A stretch of 64,000 bases of DNA. Source: Cohnella sp. AR92. GTDB taxonomy: Bacteria > Bacillota > Bacilli > Paenibacillales > Paenibacillaceae. The notes beneath the pieces are model-generated. The model was not told the origin of the DNA and ran no database searches. It saw only the letters and a program-made list of their open reading frames with translations. The stretch lies in assembly GCF_003990975.1 (NCBI RefSeq), contig NZ_RZJR01000003.1, forward strand, positions 248,001-312,000. The letters are read 5' to 3'. Within the stretch, counting starts at the first letter, position 1; each line of letters starts with the position of its first letter. Below are positions 62,687-64,000 of this stretch, in pieces. The translations under genes and the position numbers were made by a program.

Positions 62687-64000
62687 TTGTTTCAGAACAC
62701 CAAATGCGAATGCGGGCACCAGAATCCGACAGGCACCGTTCTCTGCGAATATTGCGGCAAGCCGCTCCTAGAAGACTTGCCGCTCGACAGCCCGCTGGAG
62801 ATGCGTTACGACGGCGTCGCGCGCCGTTCCCAGAAAGAAAATCCCGCTCTGATCGACCGGGTATGGAACTTCTTCTCGTCGGTCAAAATCGCGGTCTGGC
62901 TGATCATCGTCACGCTGCTCGGCGCCGCGCTCGGAACGATCTACCCGCAGGAGAGCACCTTCATCAATCTGGACGACCCTGCCCAGTATTATCGCGATAC
63001 GTATGGAACTTGGGGAGCGGTCTATCAGTTCCTAGGCTTGTCTAGAACGTACGAATCCTGGTGGTTTGTCGGCCTTCTGGTCATGATCGGAACGTCTCTC
63101 GTCATCTGCAGCCTGGACCGCGTGCTGCCGCTCTACAAGGCTCTGTCCAAGCAACAGGTCCGCAAGCATCTCACATTCATCAGCCGGCAGCAAACCGTTT
63201 ACAGCGAGGCGCTCGGGCAGAATCCGGAAGAGTGGACCGAGCAATTCGCCAAGCAGCTGAAGCGCAAGCATTACAAGGTTAAAGTGGACGGCACGGCGCT
63301 GCTGGCAGAGAAGAATCGTTTCAGCCGCTGGGGCCCTTATATCAATCATATCGGCCTTATTATTTTCTTGCTCGCGGTACTTGGACGGGGAGTGCCGGCT
63401 TGGCACATGGACCAGTACATATCGATGGACGAAGGGCAGACCAAGCAGATTCCGAATACGAATTATTACGTGAAGAACGAGAAGTTCACGGTAGAGTTCT
63501 ATAAAGACGAAGAACTGCCGGACAACCTCAAGGGAACGAACCGGGCGAAGCTGTACGAGACCAAAGCCGTTCTCTACACTTGCACGGCCGATTGCGACGA
63601 TCCGATCAAGGACCCGGTTCTGACGGAAGTGGAACAGCACGATATCCATGTGAACAGTCCGTTGTCCTACAAAGGCCTGAAGCTCTATCAATACAACTAC
63701 GAGCAGCAGGTAAGGCTGATCTCCGTCAAGCCGATGCTGATCGACACCCGGACGGGAGAGGAATACGGGCCGTTCGAGCTTCCGATGAACAATCCGCCAT
63801 TGACTTATACGGCAGGCCCCTATACTTTGAAGTTAAGCAACGTATTCCCCGATTTTGGCATGGACGAGCAGAATCGCCCAATGACGAAATCCCGCGATCC
63901 GAACAATCCGGCGTTCGTCTTCGTCGTGACGGGGCCGGGCTTGCCCGAAGCAGGAGAGATGTACATCTACTTCCCGCTGCCGACCGCCGAGGACAAGCAA
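62687..64000 (+). CDS. resB: ResB, cytochrome c biogenesis protein, 5' part
   Basis: Partial; 438 codons to the right edge. The N-terminus has a zinc-ribbon-like CECG...CEYCG motif (as in B. subtilis ResB). Hydrophobic helices follow (about 70-87, IAVWLIIVTLLGAALG; about 123-140; and IGLIIFLLAVLGR near 217), and then a large extracytoplasmic domain. ResB and ResC deliver haem to apocytochrome c. Start is uncertain: TTG 62687 is 9 bases from GAGGAGG, whereas ATG 62678 touches it. Confidence 0.9.
   Translation, partial: MFQNTKCECGHQNPTGTVLCEYCGKPLLEDLPLDSPLEMRYDGVARRSQKENPALIDRVWNFFSSVKIAVWLIIVTLLGAALGTIYPQESTFINLDDPAQYYRDTYGTWGAVYQFLGLSRTYESWWFVGLLVMIGTSLVICSLDRVLPLYKALSKQQVRKHLTFISRQQTVYSEALGQNPEEWTEQFAKQLKRKHYKVKVDGTALLAEKNRFSRWGPYINHIGLIIFLLAVLGRGVPAWHMDQYISMDEGQTKQIPNTNYYVKNEKFTVEFYKDEELPDNLKGTNRAKLYETKAVLYTCTADCDDPIKDPVLTEVEQHDIHVNSPLSYKGLKLYQYNYEQQVRLISVKPMLIDTRTGEEYGPFELPMNNPPLTYTAGPYTLKLSNVFPDFGMDEQNRPMTKSRDPNNPAFVFVVTGPGLPEAGEMYIYFPLPTAEDKQ

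Noticed and set aside
1..64000. CRISPR array, transposase, phage, toxin-antitoxin or restriction genes
   Set aside because: I looked for regularly spaced repeats and typical protein motifs and saw none; the only repeats are the two small intergenic families reported.

Overview
This window reads as an ordinary, densely coded chromosome segment of an endospore-forming Bacillales bacterium. The base composition is GC-rich by eye, and the gene order follows the Bacillus subtilis core (tlyA-argR-recN-spoIVB-spo0A; nudF-endoQ-spoIIM-fur-yqzK-xerD-drm-punA-pdp-dacF-spoIIA; spoVA-lysA-ppiB-rib; scpAB-dacB-spmAB-rluB-res). High GC, frequent TTG/GTG starts, an ytfI/ytfJ pair inside the scp-dacB block and a reduced spoVA locus suggest Paenibacillaceae (Paenibacillus/Cohnella-like). 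That placement is inference from layout. No rRNA, tRNA, CRISPR array, transposase or prophage was seen.

Region by region. 1-5.9 kb: end of tlyA, a membrane-anchored hypothetical, argR, recN, the sporulation protease spoIVB and the master regulator spo0A, with Spo0A boxes and a SigH-type promoter visible ahead of spo0A. 6-9.8 kb: a tight accessory operon of gamma-glutamyltransferase, amidase and FAH-family enzyme with a strong cre site upstream. 9.9-15.4 kb: a membrane-anchored PrsA-like foldase, then an ABC exporter and two siderophore permeases; exporter and permeases are each preceded by a promoter and a matching Fur-like box. 15.4-18.8 kb: divergent alpha-xylosidase (GH31) and AraC regulator. 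18.8-27 kb: yqzF, a branched-chain 2-oxoacid dehydrogenase set (lpdV, bkdAA, bkdAB, bkdB), lipB, the 31-residue prli42 in antisense overlap with lipB, and an M20 peptidase. 27-32 kb: a NEW3-domain/ABC exporter operon divergent from an ECF sigma factor and RskA-like anti-sigma.

32-43 kb: nudF, endoQ, spoIIM, fur, an inserted block (glutathione peroxidase, ohrR, subtilase), yqzK, xerD and a nucleoside-salvage operon (drm, punA, pdp). 43-49 kb: forespore genes dacF, spoIIAA-AB-sigF, spoVAA, spoVAB and spoVAF; spoVAC, AD and AE are absent from this locus. 49-56 kb: lysA, ppiB and an FMN-riboswitch-controlled riboflavin operon (ribD, ribE, ribBA, ribH). 56-64 kb: scpA, scpB, ytfI, ytfJ, dacB, spmA, spmB, rluB, resA and the 5' part of resB.

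The unifying theme is sporulation (Spo0A, SigF with its control proteins, SpoIVB, SpoIIM, SpoVA proteins, DacF/DacB, SpmA/B, YtfJ) embedded in housekeeping metabolism. I did not find a clear-cut new defence or mobile system. The best candidates for undescribed biology are the cre-associated gamma-glutamyltransferase/amidase/FAH operon, the Fur-box-linked ABC exporter beside orphan FecCD permeases, the ECF/RskA module facing a NEW3-ABC exporter, and two small intergenic repeat families.
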